A DNA stretch of 64,000 bases from Pukyongia sp. (GCA_030148705.1 JASBSY010000014.1:434001-498000), one strand, 5' to 3'; positions 23,489 to 34,056 are shown, counted from the stretch's first letter. Numbers and translations: made by a program. The notes: a model not told the origin generated them from the sequence alone.

Positions 23489-26400
23489 TTATTCTGAAAA
23501 AGGCTGAAGGGCGGCAAGTGCCTTATCCACGCTGTCTATTCTGTCAAAAGTAAGCAGTAACCGCAGGCCGGTCCGGGTTTGTTTTTCCTTCATTTTTACC
23601 TGCTGCGGATGGGACTGAACATACTGAAGCACCTTTGAAAATGCGGGACTCTGGTAATAGGCACTTTGCTGGTCGCTGACAAAATAACCAATCAGGCGAT
23701 TCTTTTTCATCACCACCCGTTCCAGTCCCATTTCGGCCGCGATCCATTTAATCCGAACACTGTTTAGCAGATCCTCGGCCTGATCGGGCAGATCCCCGAA
23801 GCGATCGCGAATCTCGGCTTCGAATTCCCGTAGTTTTTCTTCCGAGTTAATGGTGTTCAGTTGCTGGTACAGGTTCAGTCTTTCGGTGATGTTATTTACA
23901 TAATCGTCCGGGAACAGTAACTCGAAGTCGGTGTCGATTACCGTGTCTTTGACGAACTTCTTAACTTCATGGTCTGTACCTGCGTAGAGTTCTTTGAATT
24001 CTTTTTCCTTCAGTTCGTCGATTGATTCAGCCAGGATCTTCTGGTAGGTTTCAAAACCGATCTCGTTAATAAACCCGCTTTGCTCCCCGCCAAGCAGGTC
24101 GCCCGCACCCCGTATCTCCAGGTCTTTCATCGCTATATTAAAGCCGCTGCCCAGGTCGCTGAATTGCTCCAGGGCCGTGATACGCTTCCTGGCCTCATCG
24201 GTCATGGCAGAGTAGGGAGGGGTGATAAAATAACAGAAAGCCTTTTTGTTACTCCTTCCAACCCGGCCCCGCATCTGGTGCAGATCTGATAGTCCGAAGT
24301 TATTGGCATTATTGATAAACATGGTATTCGCATTAGGCACATCCAGTCCGCTTTCCACTATGGTGGTGGATACCAATACGTCGAATTCATTGTTCATAAA
24401 GGCCAGCATAAGATGTTCGAGTTTTCGTCCTTCCATCTGCCCGTGACCCACACCTATCTTTGCATCGGGAACCAGGCGTTGAATCATGCCTGCCACTTCC
24501 TTTATGTTTTCTATCCTGTTATGCACAAAGAATACCTGTCCGCCGCGCGAGATCTCATAACGAATGGCATCCCGGATGGTTTCTTCCGAAAACCTTATGA
24601 TATGGGTTTCCACCGGGTAACGGTTTGGGGGTGGAGTGTTAATCACCGACAAGTCCCGTGCTGCCATCAGGCTAAACTGAAGTGTTCGCGGAATGGGCGT
24701 GGCCGTAAGGGTAAGGGTATCCACATTCTCCTTAATGGTTTTAAGTTTATCCTTTACTGCCACCCCGAACTTTTGTTCTTCGTCGATGATGAGTAAACCG
24801 AGGTCTTTAAATTTAACTGCCTTGTTTACCAGTTGATGTGTCCCAATTACGATATCAAGCGAACCGTCGGCCAGGGTGTCCAGCACCTTTCGACGCTCTT
24901 TGGCCGAGCGAAACCTGTTGAGGTAGTCTACGGTTACCGGCATCTGCTCCAGGCGCTCGGTAAAGGTTTTAAAATGCTGAAAAGCCAAAATGGTAGTAGG
25001 TACAAGAACGGCTACCTGTTTGCCATTGTCCACGGCTTTAAAGGCCGCGCGTATGGCAACCTCTGTCTTTCCGAAGCCAACATCCCCGCAAACCAGCCTG
25101 TCCATAGGTCGTTCATTTTCCATATCGCATTTTACATCTTCGGTAGCTTTAACCTGGTCCGGGGTGTCCTCGTAGATAAAGGAGGATTCCAGTTCGTGCT
25201 GTAAGTAGCTGTCGGGCGCAAAGGCCTCTCCCTTTTGAAGGCGGCGTTTTGCATAGAGTTCTATAAGGTTGAAAGCGATCTCTTTAACCCGCTTTTTCGT
25301 CTTTTGTTTAAGTTTCTTCCAGGCCGCAGACCCCAGTTTGTAGATCTTGGGCGGGGTACCGTCTTTGCCGTTGTATTTGCTGATCTTGTGCAGTGAGTGA
25401 ATACTCAGATACAGTATGTCGCGCTCGCCGTAGATAAGCTTAATGGCTTCCTGCTGCTTGCCTTCTACGTCGATTTTCTTCAGGCCTCCGAACTTACCGA
25501 TTCCGTGATCGATATGGGTTACATAATCTCCCACTTCCAGGTTGGTGAGTTCCTTTAGGGTTATGGCCTGTTTTTTTGCGTAGCCGTTCTTTAGCTGAAA
25601 CTTGTGGTAGCGTTCGAAGATCTGATGATCGGTATAGCAGACATTCTTCTGGTCGTGATCTATAAATCCACGGTATAAGGGAAATACCACGGTCTCAAAC
25701 TGACTTACATGCTGCTGTGCATCTTCAAAAATATCGTGAAAGCGTTTGGCCTGCTGCTCGGTACTGCAGAAGATATAATTGCGATATCCGTCGGCTGTAC
25801 TGTTGTTGAGGTTCTCTATTAACAGATCGAATTGCTTGTTGAAGGAAGGCTGGGGTACGGTGTTGAACTGAACGCTACATGTATCCTTCTCGAGCTGTTT
25901 CTGCCCTCCTATATCGACTGTGGTAAAGGATTCAAGTTGGTTTTTGAGCAGCTGGGAAGTACAGAACAGCGCTTCCGGAGCACTCATCCTCACCTCTCCC
26001 GTAGTTGCCGCGAAGGCTTCCACGGCTTTATCGAACAGTTTATCGATCCCTGCGTAGAGCATTTCGCGATTACGGAGAAAAACTACGGTCTTAGAAGCTA
26101 TATACCCGAGGAAACTTTCCCGGTCTTCCTTCAGTAGTTTGTTTTCCACATTCGGGATGATGGAGATTTTCTTATGTCGGTCTACGGAAAGCTGGGTTTC
26201 CACATCGAAGGTTCGGATACTTTCAACTTCATCCCCAAAGAATTCAATACGGTATGGCTCGTCATTGCTGAATGAAAAGACATCCAGAATACCACCTCTC
26301 ACCGAGAATTCCCCGGGTTCGGTAACAAAATCCACACGTTTAAAACGGTATTCGAACAGGACCTCGTTTACAAAATCTATACTCACTTCTTCCCCTACAT

Positions 26401-26860
26401 TAAGCTTAAGCGTGTTTCGCTCGAGTTCCTTGCGGGTAACAACCTTCTCAAAAAGTGCTTCGGGATAGGTGACGATGATAGCAGGCTTTCGTCGCGAATT
26501 GATCCTGTTGAGGACTTCACTGCGCAATAGTATGTTGGCATTGTCGGTTTCCTCTATCTGGTACGGACGCCTGTAGCTCCCCGGATAGAAAAGGACATGC
26601 TGTTCCCCAATAAGATTCTCAAGATCGTTGAGGTGATATGCGGCGTCTTCCTTATCGTTAAAAATGAGCAGATAGGGAAGTTCGGAATTGTTAAAAGCGG
26701 CAGCGATTACAATGGAAAGTGAGGAGCCGGCAAGTCCGTTAAGATGTATGCTGTCGCAAGCGGTTTCGGCCTCGGAGTTTTGAGCCCGGGCAATAAGTTC
26801 CCACAGTTTTCGAGTGTTCGAAGACTGATTAAATAGTGACCTTACAAGCGGTTTGCTCAT
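23489..26860 (-). CDS. mfd: Transcription-repair coupling factor
   Basis: 1123 residues from the ATG at 26860; a TTG 27 bases earlier is less likely. Removes stalled RNA polymerase and recruits UvrA. Order: UvrB-homology module with YPEALFEKVV, RNAP-interacting domain around VGDYVTHIDHGIGKFGGL, then RecG-like translocase motifs GDVGFGKTEVAIRAAF (Walker A), IIDEEQKFGV (DEEQ box), TLTATPIPRTLQ, and ESGLDVPNANT...QMRGRVGRSNKKAFCYF. C-terminal TRCF domain is present. Convergent with yraN, divergent from the oxidoreductase gene. Confidence 0.97.
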   Translation of the reverse strand: MSKPLVRSLFNQSSNTRKLWELIARAQNSEAETACDSIHLNGLAGSSLSIVIAAAFNNSELPYLLIFNDKEDAAYHLNDLENLIGEQHVLFYPGSYRRPYQIEETDNANILLRSEVLNRINSRRKPAIIVTYPEALFEKVVTRKELERNTLKLNVGEEVSIDFVNEVLFEYRFKRVDFVTEPGEFSVRGGILDVFSFSNDEPYRIEFFGDEVESIRTFDVETQLSVDRHKKISIIPNVENKLLKEDRESFLGYIASKTVVFLRNREMLYAGIDKLFDKAVEAFAATTGEVRMSAPEALFCTSQLLKNQLESFTTVDIGGQKQLEKDTCSVQFNTVPQPSFNKQFDLLIENLNNSTADGYRNYIFCSTEQQAKRFHDIFEDAQQHVSQFETVVFPLYRGFIDHDQKNVCYTDHQIFERYHKFQLKNGYAKKQAITLKELTNLEVGDYVTHIDHGIGKFGGLKKIDVEGKQQEAIKLIYGERDILYLSIHSLHKISKYNGKDGTPPKIYKLGSAAWKKLKQKTKKRVKEIAFNLIELYAKRRLQKGEAFAPDSYLQHELESSFIYEDTPDQVKATEDVKCDMENERPMDRLVCGDVGFGKTEVAIRAAFKAVDNGKQVAVLVPTTILAFQHFKTFTERLEQMPVTVDYLNRFRSAKERRKVLDTLADGSLDIVIGTHQLVNKAVKFKDLGLLIIDEEQKFGVAVKDKLKTIKENVDTLTLTATPIPRTLQFSLMAARDLSVINTPPPNRYPVETHIIRFSEETIRDAIRYEISRGGQVFFVHNRIENIKEVAGMIQRLVPDAKIGVGHGQMEGRKLEHLMLAFMNNEFDVLVSTTIVESGLDVPNANTMFINNANNFGLSDLHQMRGRVGRSNKKAFCYFITPPYSAMTDEARKRITALEQFSDLGSGFNIAMKDLEIRGAGDLLGGEQSGFINEIGFETYQKILAESIDELKEKEFKELYAGTDHEVKKFVKDTVIDTDFELLFPDDYVNNITERLNLYQQLNTINSEEKLREFEAEIRDRFGDLPDQAEDLLNSVRIKWIAAEMGLERVVMKKNRLIGYFVSDQQSAYYQSPAFSKVLQYVQSHPQQVKMKEKQTRTGLRLLLTFDRIDSVDKALAALQPFSE

Positions 26861-26962
26861 CGGCGGCAAAGATACACGCTTCCGCAAAAATTCGGTTAAT
26901 GAGAAGGGAGATTTATCGTTTTACTAACATTTTCCGCAGACGCATTTCCTTAACTTAACAGG

Positions 26963-28315
26963 ATGGTAAAAAAAGAATACGATGTATTTGTAATTGGTAC
27001 AGGAACAGCGGGAAAAACAGTTGCCTACGATTGCGCCGCGGCGGGAATGAAAGTCGCCATTGCCGATAATCGGGAATTTGGCGGGACCTGTGCGAACCGG
27101 GGTTGCGACCCTAAAAAAGTGCTGCTCGCAGCGGCAGAAGTAGTTCATGTGGCCAGTAATCTGCATGGTAAGGGTATTTCTTCAGTCCCTGAGGTTCGCT
27201 GGGGTGAGCTGCAGCAATTCAAGGCGAAATTCACTAAGGCCGTACCGGCTGCCACCGAACGGGATCTAAAAAAAGCAGGGATCGATATGTTTCACCAGTC
27301 GCCTGCCTTTATCGATAAGAATACACTAACGGTGGAAGGAAAGACCGTTGGGGCTAAGAAGATCGTCATCGCCAGTGGAAACAGGCCCATTGAATTAAAG
27401 ATCCCCGGGCGGGAGTATTTTATTAACAGTGATGATTTTATGGAGCTGCCCGAATTGCCGGATGAGATCGTATTTGTGGGCGCGGGCTACATAGGCATGG
27501 AGTTCGCACAGCTGGCTGCGCATTGCGGTTCACGGGTTACAATGGTTGAAAGAGCATCGGCGCCACTGCAAGGTTTTGAACCTGAAATAGTCGAGGAATT
27601 AGTGGAAGCTTCGAAGGCCATAGGGATAGAGTTTATCTTTAATGCGGAAGTAGTCGAACTGGAAAAGCTTCGGAAGAATATTAGGGTTCATTATAAGCGA
27701 AATGGTCGCAAAGGGGAAGTAAAAGCGGGGATGGTAGTGAATGCAGCCGGGCGTGTTCCGTCTATAGACGAACTGGATCTTGAGAAGGGAGGCGTGCAGT
27801 TTGAAAGGAATGGTGTAACCGTAAATGAATACCTGCAAAGTGTATCGAATCCGTCGGTCTATGCCTGTGGGGATGTATCTGCAAGCGGCAGCCTGCAACT
27901 TACTCCAACATCTTCTCAGGAGGCGAGGATAGTTAGTTTAAATCTTCGGAAGGGAAGAAGGACTAAAATGGATTTCCCGCCGGTACCCACAGTAGTGTTT
28001 ACAATACCTCAACTGGTTTCGATCGGGCTAACGGAAGAAGAGGCACGAGCAAAAGGCTATTCGATACGGATAGAACATAAAAGTGTTCCGGGTTGGTTTA
28101 ATTCGAAGAGGATTAGTGAACGGACTTACGCCTATAAGACCATAGTGGACACCGAGCGTGACCTCATACTCGGAGCTCATATCATCTCTGCCCAGGCCGG
28201 TGAAATGATCAACCTGTTCGTTCTGGCCATGTGTGGGAAACTGAGCTGTGCCGATCTCAAGGCTATGATCTTTGCCTATCCAACCTGGGGCAATGACATT
28301 AAGGGAATGGTTTAG
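26963..28315 (+). CDS. Lpd/glutathione-reductase-like flavoprotein with altered C-terminus
   Basis: 450 residues. FAD motif VIGTGTAGKTVAYDCA (11-26), redox disulfide GGTCANRGCDPKK, NAD(P) motif FVGAGYIGMEFAQLAA, and FAD contact VYACGDVS. This is the class I pyridine-nucleotide disulfide oxidoreductase plan. The C-terminal dimer-interface base, normally HAHPTxSE, here reads FAYPTWGND, so the catalytic His and Glu are both absent. It may therefore not reduce a classic disulfide substrate. The stop overlaps that of the convergent aminotransferase-like gene. Confidence 0.88.
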   Translation: MVKKEYDVFVIGTGTAGKTVAYDCAAAGMKVAIADNREFGGTCANRGCDPKKVLLAAAEVVHVASNLHGKGISSVPEVRWGELQQFKAKFTKAVPAATERDLKKAGIDMFHQSPAFIDKNTLTVEGKTVGAKKIVIASGNRPIELKIPGREYFINSDDFMELPELPDEIVFVGAGYIGMEFAQLAAHCGSRVTMVERASAPLQGFEPEIVEELVEASKAIGIEFIFNAEVVELEKLRKNIRVHYKRNGRKGEVKAGMVVNAAGRVPSIDELDLEKGGVQFERNGVTVNEYLQSVSNPSVYACGDVSASGSLQLTPTSSQEARIVSLNLRKGRRTKMDFPPVPTVVFTIPQLVSIGLTEEEARAKGYSIRIEHKSVPGWFNSKRISERTYAYKTIVDTERDLILGAHIISAQAGEMINLFVLAMCGKLSCADLKAMIFAYPTWGNDIKGMV

Positions 28316-29457
28316 TAGAAGCATGCGATAAGTCGCTTCATGTCTTCTTCTGAATTGTAGAGGTGTGGAGAGACCCTGATGGCCTTTCCCCGATAGGAAA
28401 CATGGATGTTTGCGGCTTGTAGGCGTTGTTTTATGGGGTCTATCCCGGCGTTGTCTTGCAAATAGATTCCGAATAAATGTCTGGCGCGCTGCGTTCCTTC
28501 TTCGATAAAATATCCTTTTGAGATTAACTCTTCTATGAAAGGCGTCGTAATCGAATCACAATATTCCTGAATGGCGGTCGGTTGCCATTCGAGGATTTGT
28601 CTTATGCCTTCAGATAACATCGGGACATGTATAAAATTACTGGATTCGCCCATATCGAAACGCGATGCCTTCGGCTTAAAAGACTCGTTGTAATTTACCA
28701 GTTTTGTAAAATCTTCGCTGCCCTCGTGGTTGATCCAGTTATTTTCAAGCGGGCTGCCATTGTGAAATCGTTCACTAAAATATGCCATTCCCAAGCCGTA
28801 GGCTCCCATCAGCCATTTGTATCCCGCACATATCAGGGCGTCCGGCCGGATATCCTTAACAGAGAACGGTAAGGCCCCCACGCTCTGGGTTCCGTCGATT
28901 ATCAAATAAGCTCCTACATCTGCCGTACGTGCTCTAACGGCTTTCAGATCGAACAGGGTCCCGTCGGCCCAATGCACATTAGGTATGGCGACAACCCGGG
29001 TTTTCGTGTTTATGGATTCGAGTAGTTGTTCGTTCCATAGCTTACCGCGGCCGTTGCCCACGGGAGGAGCAGCAATCACTCTTAGTTTCACGCCATGAGA
29101 TTTTTCCAGAGCCTTCCAGGCGTAGAAATTACTCGGGAATTGTTCCTCAAGCAGCACGATCTCATCTGCTTTTTCAAAGGGGATATTTTTTATTACCGTG
29201 GCAATCCCGTAGGAAACCGAAGGGATGATGGCAGTGGAATGCGGATCCTCTGCATCTATCAACTCGGCGAATCGTTCCTTCAGTACAGTTCGGTCACTAA
29301 AGAAATGCCCGGATTGAATGTGCTGGGGCTGCGATTTTCTTATTAGGTTCTCTATACCCACCTGCTCCACACGCTTCAGCTGAGGAGACAAGGTGGCACA
29401 ATTTAGATAGGTACAATCCTCGGAGAGTGAAAACAGATGTTTTTGATTGGTTAGCAT
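28312..29457 (-). CDS. Class V aminotransferase (cysteine-desulfurase-like fold)
   Basis: 381 residues, PLP-dependent. IIDGTQSVGALPFSVKDI has the Asp that contacts the PLP ring; CAGYKWLMGAYGLGMAYFS has the Schiff-base Lys. ILLTH-like N-terminal ligand motifs and SVSYGIATVIKNI are also visible. No conserved Cys loop like that of IscS or SufS is seen, so desulfurase activity is doubtful; an isopenicillin-epimerase-like or other class V lyase role is as likely. Substrate unknown. Confidence 0.88.
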   Translation of the reverse strand: MLTNQKHLFSLSEDCTYLNCATLSPQLKRVEQVGIENLIRKSQPQHIQSGHFFSDRTVLKERFAELIDAEDPHSTAIIPSVSYGIATVIKNIPFEKADEIVLLEEQFPSNFYAWKALEKSHGVKLRVIAAPPVGNGRGKLWNEQLLESINTKTRVVAIPNVHWADGTLFDLKAVRARTADVGAYLIIDGTQSVGALPFSVKDIRPDALICAGYKWLMGAYGLGMAYFSERFHNGSPLENNWINHEGSEDFTKLVNYNESFKPKASRFDMGESSNFIHVPMLSEGIRQILEWQPTAIQEYCDSITTPFIEELISKGYFIEEGTQRARHLFGIYLQDNAGIDPIKQRLQAANIHVSYRGKAIRVSPHLYNSEEDMKRLIACFY

Positions 29458-29465
29458 AATCGAAT

Positions 29466-30251
29466 TTAGGTTTTAAGTTTCCTGAGCGGACTTGTTGCCC
29501 TGTTTAAATAGCCGTGAATACCACTGCTCGAAATCAGGATCACGGCAGTAATCAAAGCCGAATACATAACTGCAGGCGAGACATCCCAATTGGCCACGGC
29601 AATTGCAATAAGGGCCCAGGCTCCTACCAGGGCAAACTCCCTCATATTTCGAATCCAGGTTACCAACAGGTTAATTATGCCCGCAACGATAATCATGCTA
29701 ACGGCCCAAAAGGCTTCAGAAAAACCAAATCCACTCCATTCAATTTTTTTAAGCCAGGCCGAAATGTTAGCTATACTCGCCACGGTTACCCATCCGCTGT
29801 ACACCACGAACGGCCACCACAGGAAAGCTATAACAGACAAAGGTGCGTCCCATAATTCCATCCTGTTGTTCAAAACGATCTTAATGAGCGATAGCAGCAG
29901 TACCAGTATGCATACCACTGAAAGTGCGGTGTATTCATACAACCAGGCAAAAACCCAGGCAGTATTGGCAATACAAGATAGGATAAACCAACCGCCGGTG
30001 CGCAGTATAAAGTCGTCATCTTTTACCCTCACAAACAGGCTTCGCCCTTGGTAGATGATAAAACCTAATAACAGCAAATAGATCAATCCCCAGATAGCGA
30101 ATGCATAACCGGCAGGGGTAAACAGTGTATTAAGGTTCTTTGAAACATCCCCTATGGTGGAATTGTTAATTAAGCCCGTGTTCGAAAGATAATTTATTAG
30201 TACCATGGCAACAAAGGCCACTATATTGCTTAGTTGTAATATTTTTTTCAT
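29466..30251 (-). CDS. TspO/MBR-related tryptophan-rich membrane protein
   Basis: 261 residues with about eight hydrophobic helices. The flavobacterial TspO-like motif FTPAGYAFAIWGLIYLLLL is plain, along with WFILSCIANTAWVFAWLYE, WWPFVVYSGWVTVASIANISAWL and VTWIRNMREFALVGAWALIAIAVANW. TspO-like proteins bind porphyrins or related ligands in the membrane, but these longer relatives are uncharacterised. Eight bases separate its stop from the start of the aminotransferase-like gene downstream, so the two probably form an operon. Confidence 0.85.
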   Translation of the reverse strand: MKKILQLSNIVAFVAMVLINYLSNTGLINNSTIGDVSKNLNTLFTPAGYAFAIWGLIYLLLLGFIIYQGRSLFVRVKDDDFILRTGGWFILSCIANTAWVFAWLYEYTALSVVCILVLLLSLIKIVLNNRMELWDAPLSVIAFLWWPFVVYSGWVTVASIANISAWLKKIEWSGFGFSEAFWAVSMIIVAGIINLLVTWIRNMREFALVGAWALIAIAVANWDVSPAVMYSALITAVILISSSGIHGYLNRATSPLRKLKT

Positions 30252-30727
30252 CGCGCAGTTTTCAGCCTATACATAGTACTTCCCCGGAAGATGGCATAAA
30301 ACTCGTCATTTTCCCCGGGACGGATGATAAGCTTTTTTGGATAAAGTTACCAAAAGCCGGAAGAATTAACTGATTGGCAGGCTTGTTAAAATAGGGAAGT
30401 CGAACACCCTCTTTCATTTTTAATTCGGGCTGTAATCCTAATATGCGATTTTACCGGTTGTCCACAGCGACTGTGATCGGCATGTCCGTGGGTTACGATG
30501 CTTTTATTCACTGCGTTCCAGGCATTGATATATATTTCTGTGTGCCTTCAGAAAAAGCCTTTTTAATTAAAGATTTGCAGTGGATACCTCATAGAATAAT
30601 GATTAAACAGAAAGATGTGCAATTTTTAATAAGTGGATTAAGAAAAGTATAGATAAGTAGTTTTTTCCGAAGAATTATTCAGCTAAAAACATCGAATAGT
30701 ATTATTTTTGTTCCATAAATTACCATT
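30252..30727. other. Gap of 476 bases without a convincing gene
   Basis: A 69-codon frame at 30443-30652 has no family resemblance and poor codon character. A -7 box TATTTTTG lies at 30703-30710, 18 bases before the TerB start. Nothing else is seen. Confidence 0.5.
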
Positions 30728-31153
30728 ATGACATTTACAGACCTTTTCGAGAGTGGAGAACACAGCAGAAACCTGGGACATTTTGCTTCAATTGTAAGAA
30801 TGGCAGCGGTTGACGGAGACCTAAAAGATGAGGAGATCGTACTGCTTAAGCGATTTGCGAAAAAGCTGGACATTACCGAAGAAGAGTATAAAATAGTACT
30901 TAAACACCCTACTAAATACCCTATAAGCCACCAGTATTCGGCAGACGCCAGACTGGAACGCATGCTCGACCTGTTTAAGATAATCTTTGCCGACAACGAG
31001 ATCGATGAAGAAGAGCACAGGCTTATAGAGCGTTACGCTATAGGACTTGGTTATACCGAAGAACTCGCGGCCAAACTGATAAAACGCTCAATTCAGATAT
31101 TCAGTGGAGGTCTGGACCTGGAGGATTACCGCTATCTCCTGAACCGAAAATAG
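30728..31153 (+). CDS. TerB-like (tellurite resistance) protein
   Basis: 141 residues, all-helical. ASIVRMAAVDGDLKDEEIVLLKRFAKKLDI and KIIFADNEIDEEEHRLIERYAIGLGY are the two acidic metal-binding-like repeats typical of TerB domains (AxxDGxxxxEE). TerB proteins bind divalent metals and act as stress-related adaptors, often membrane-linked; a single small copy here gives no clue on tellurite itself. Monocistronic with a terminator. Confidence 0.88.
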   Translation: MTFTDLFESGEHSRNLGHFASIVRMAAVDGDLKDEEIVLLKRFAKKLDITEEEYKIVLKHPTKYPISHQYSADARLERMLDLFKIIFADNEIDEEEHRLIERYAIGLGYTEELAAKLIKRSIQIFSGGLDLEDYRYLLNRK

Positions 31154-31165
31154 AAAACCACATTT

Positions 31166-31197
31166 AAAGCTCTTCATACAACTGAGGAGCTTTTTTT
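31166..31197 (+). terminator. Terminator after the TerB-like gene
   Basis: AAAGCTCTTC pairs with GAGGAGCTTT (one T-G) around eight bases, then a T run. Confidence 0.88.
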
Positions 31198-31201
31198 ATG
31201 T

Positions 31202-32221
31202 CTAAGCGGTTCCGGATGAAGCGATTTTCATAAATTCTTCGGCTTTTTCCACCATATTCCTGCTTCCGCAGAAAAACGGTACCCTTTGATGTAATTCGGT
31301 GGGCTGGATATCCAGGATGCGACTATAGCCGTCACTGGCCTTTCCCCCGGCTTGTTCAGCAATCAGGGCCATGGGATTACATTCATAGAGCAAGCGGAGT
31401 TTTCCCTTGGGATCTTTTGCTGTACTGGGATAGATATAAATACCACCTTTAATCATATTCCTGTGGAAATCGGAAACCAGCGAGCCGATATACCGAGAGG
31501 TATAAGGACGGTCGCCTTCTTCCTGCTGACAGTATTTAATATAATCTTTCACACCCTGTGGGAAATGAACGTAATTGCCCTCGTTAACCGAGTATATATG
31601 GCCGTCTTCAGGGAATTTCATGTTGGGATGCGAGAGGTAGTAGGTGCCAATGGCGGGATTCAGGGTAAAGCCATTTACACCGTGACCTGTTGTATACACT
31701 ATCATGGTAGAAGTGCCGTAGATTATATAGCCGGCTGCTACCTGCATGTTCCCCGGTTGCAGGAAATCGTCCAAGGTTACCGGAGTGCCCGATGGCGTGA
31801 TCCGTCTGTAGATAGAAAAAATAGTCCCTACGGAAACATTTACGTCTATATTGGAAGAACCGTCGAGGGGATCTATAAGCACCACATATTTGTTATCGTT
31901 TTTTTCGTTCCGGCCTTTTATGGTAATGAAATGATCTTCTTCTTCGCTGGCGAGCCCACAGATGATCTCGCGATTGGTGAGCGTTCTAATAAAGGCGTCG
32001 TTGGCGTACACATCGAGTTTTTGTTGATTTTCCCCCTGAATATTTGTGTCGCCCGCACTCCCAAGAATGTCTACCAGCCCGGCCTTATTTACTTCGTGAT
32101 TCACAACCTTGGCTGCCAGACGGATTGAATTTATAAGCCGTGATAATTCGCCGGAAGAGTACTTAAATTCTTCCTGATTTTCGATAATAAATTCTCCTAG
32201 GGTTCGGTTCTTTTGCGACAT
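31202..32221 (-). CDS. fbp: Fructose-1,6-bisphosphatase, class I
   Basis: 339 residues; hydrolyses fructose 1,6-bisphosphate in gluconeogenesis. Signatures: [15 protein letters not shown], the metal motif [45 protein letters not shown], and [27 protein letters not shown]. Length and motifs match the class I enzyme. Divergent from the GNAT-lysC pair. Confidence 0.97.
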   Translation of the reverse strand: MSQKNRTLGEFIIENQEEFKYSSGELSRLINSIRLAAKVVNHEVNKAGLVDILGSAGDTNIQGENQQKLDVYANDAFIRTLTNREIICGLASEEEDHFITIKGRNEKNDNKYVVLIDPLDGSSNIDVNVSVGTIFSIYRRITPSGTPVTLDDFLQPGNMQVAAGYIIYGTSTMIVYTTGHGVNGFTLNPAIGTYYLSHPNMKFPEDGHIYSVNEGNYVHFPQGVKDYIKYCQQEEGDRPYTSRYIGSLVSDFHRNMIKGGIYIYPSTAKDPKGKLRLLYECNPMALIAEQAGGKASDGYSRILDIQPTELHQRVPFFCGSRNMVEKAEEFMKIASSGTA

Positions 32222-32305
32222 CGCGGTGTAGAGTGTTGTAGATTTACCGCAAATATCGTGAATTTTAGAAAATTGAACCGATATTTGTGACGCAAAACCA
32301 CAGTG

Positions 32306-32788
32306 ATGAAAGTAACTGTTCGAAAGGCTCTGAAAACGGACATGAGTTCCGTATTAAAACTGATAAAAGAACTTGCACTTTTTGAAAGGGAACCGGATGC
32401 GGTTGAGGTTAGCGAAAAGGAATTGATCGAAGCCGGTTTTGGTCCCTCACCACAGTTCAACTGCCTGGTAGCTGAAGTTGAGAATACCGTGGTTGGGATG
32501 GCCTTGTTTTATCCCCGTTTCTCAACCTGGAAAGGCCGGAGTATTCACCTGGAAGACCTTATCGTGACGGAGGCTATGCGTGGAAAAGGTATAGGGCGTG
32601 CGCTTTACGACAAAATACTCGAATTCGGTCATGCCGAGGGAGTAAGACGCGTACAATGGGAGGTTTTAAACTGGAACGAACCGGCAGTGAAGTTTTATGA
32701 GAACAGTGGGGCCACTATCTTAAAAGATTGGTGGCTGGTGCACATGCAGGAAGACGCATTAAAGAATTATATAGAGAATAAGGAATGA
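32306..32788 (+). CDS. GNAT N-acetyltransferase
   Basis: 160 residues from the ATG at 32306 (a GTG one codon earlier is possible). Starts [21 protein letters not shown]; acetyl-CoA motif [20 protein letters not shown]; motif [22 protein letters not shown]. This resembles the spermine/spermidine and diamine acetyltransferase subgroup. Its last codon overlaps the lysC start by four bases (ATGA), so the two are translationally coupled. Confidence 0.9.
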   Translation: MKVTVRKALKTDMSSVLKLIKELALFEREPDAVEVSEKELIEAGFGPSPQFNCLVAEVENTVVGMALFYPRFSTWKGRSIHLEDLIVTEAMRGKGIGRALYDKILEFGHAEGVRRVQWEVLNWNEPAVKFYENSGATILKDWWLVHMQEDALKNYIENKE

Positions 32789-34041
32789 AAGTATTCAAAT
32801 TTGGCGGTGCTTCGGTAAAAGATGCCGAAGGGGTTAAAAATTTAAAGAAGGTTTTGGACAAGACCGGAGAGAAGAATCTTATCATTGTGGTTTCAGCCAT
32901 GGGGAAGACGACCAATCTGCTGGAACAGGTTGTAACTTCCTATTTAAAGAATACCCCCGACTTAAAGGAGTATCTCGGGTTATTTCAGTCCTACCACAAA
33001 TCCATCATGGACGAGCTCTTCCCCAACACATCGCATCCCGTATACGGGGAAGTCCGCAAATACCATGAATTGCTGGAGACTTTTCTGAAGAATAACAAAT
33101 CCACCCGTCATCCCTTTGTTTACGATCAGGTTGTAGGTTATGGCGAATTGGTTTCCACCACCATTGTTTCGAACTTCCTTCTTGAGAACGGGCTAAGGAA
33201 CACCTGGCTGGATGTTAGAAAGTGTATAAATACAGATGCAAATTACCGGGACGCTCTGGTAGACTGGTCCCGGACGCAGGAGTTGATCACAGCACAGGTG
33301 GGTAAAAAAGGTATAACGGTTACCCAGGGCTTTCTTGGGTCGGAAAGTGAAAACAATTTTACCACCACCCTGGGCCGGGAAGGTAGTGATTACACCGCCG
33401 CTATCTTTGCGTACTGTCTCAATGCAGACAGTGTGACTATTTGGAAGGATGTGCCGGGCGTATTGAATGCAGACCCCAGGTATTTCGAGAAGACTACCCT
33501 GCTTCACAATATTTCGTACAGAGAAGCCATAGAACTCGCCTTCTACGGGGCTTCAGTTATTCATCCCAAAACGTTGCAGCCCTTACAGCGCAAAGAGATA
33601 CCACTGTTTGTAAAATCATTCCTTAAACCGGAACTCCCCGGCACCTGTGTAGGAAAAGGGGTAACCCTTAATCCGGCTACTTCCTGCTTTATTCTGAAAC
33701 GGAATCAGGTATTAATTTCGCTGTCTTCCCTGGATTTCAGTTTTATGATGGAAGATAACATAGGCGATGTGTTTAAATGGTTACACGAATACAAGATGAA
33801 GGTAGAAGTCATTCAAAACTCTGCTATTAGTTTTTCGGTCTGTGTGGACGATAAGTACAACCGGCTGGAGGAGCTGTTGGCCAAGCTGAGAGAAAAATTC
33901 AGGGTTACCTGGAACGAAAGTGTTACCCTCTATACGGTAAGACACTCGAAGCCTTCAGAAATAAAGGCATTAACCAATGGTAAGTCGGTTTTACTCCGAC
34001 AGGAAAGTCGTGATACGGTGCAGGTGATTGTGAAGGAATAA
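32785..34041 (+). CDS. lysC: Aspartate kinase (monofunctional)
   Basis: 418 residues; phosphorylates aspartate for lysine, threonine and methionine. FKFGGASVKDAEGV is the ATP motif (usually KFGGTSV, here Ala). TQGFLGSESENNFTTTLGREGSDYTAAIFA and VTIWKDVPGVLNADPR are the kinase signatures. C-terminal ACT-type repeats about residues 300-410 allow feedback control. Coupled to the upstream GNAT gene; the OlsF-like gene follows with a promoter box between. Confidence 0.95.
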   Translation: MKVFKFGGASVKDAEGVKNLKKVLDKTGEKNLIIVVSAMGKTTNLLEQVVTSYLKNTPDLKEYLGLFQSYHKSIMDELFPNTSHPVYGEVRKYHELLETFLKNNKSTRHPFVYDQVVGYGELVSTTIVSNFLLENGLRNTWLDVRKCINTDANYRDALVDWSRTQELITAQVGKKGITVTQGFLGSESENNFTTTLGREGSDYTAAIFAYCLNADSVTIWKDVPGVLNADPRYFEKTTLLHNISYREAIELAFYGASVIHPKTLQPLQRKEIPLFVKSFLKPELPGTCVGKGVTLNPATSCFILKRNQVLISLSSLDFSFMMEDNIGDVFKWLHEYKMKVEVIQNSAISFSVCVDDKYNRLEELLAKLREKFRVTWNESVTLYTVRHSKPSEIKALTNGKSVLLRQESRDTVQVIVKE

Positions 34042-34056
34042 CTGCCGTTGATTCCC

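Noticed and set aside
30443-30652. 69-codon frame between the TspO-like and TerB-like genes
   Set aside because: No recognised domain, no promoter nearby and unusual codon mix.
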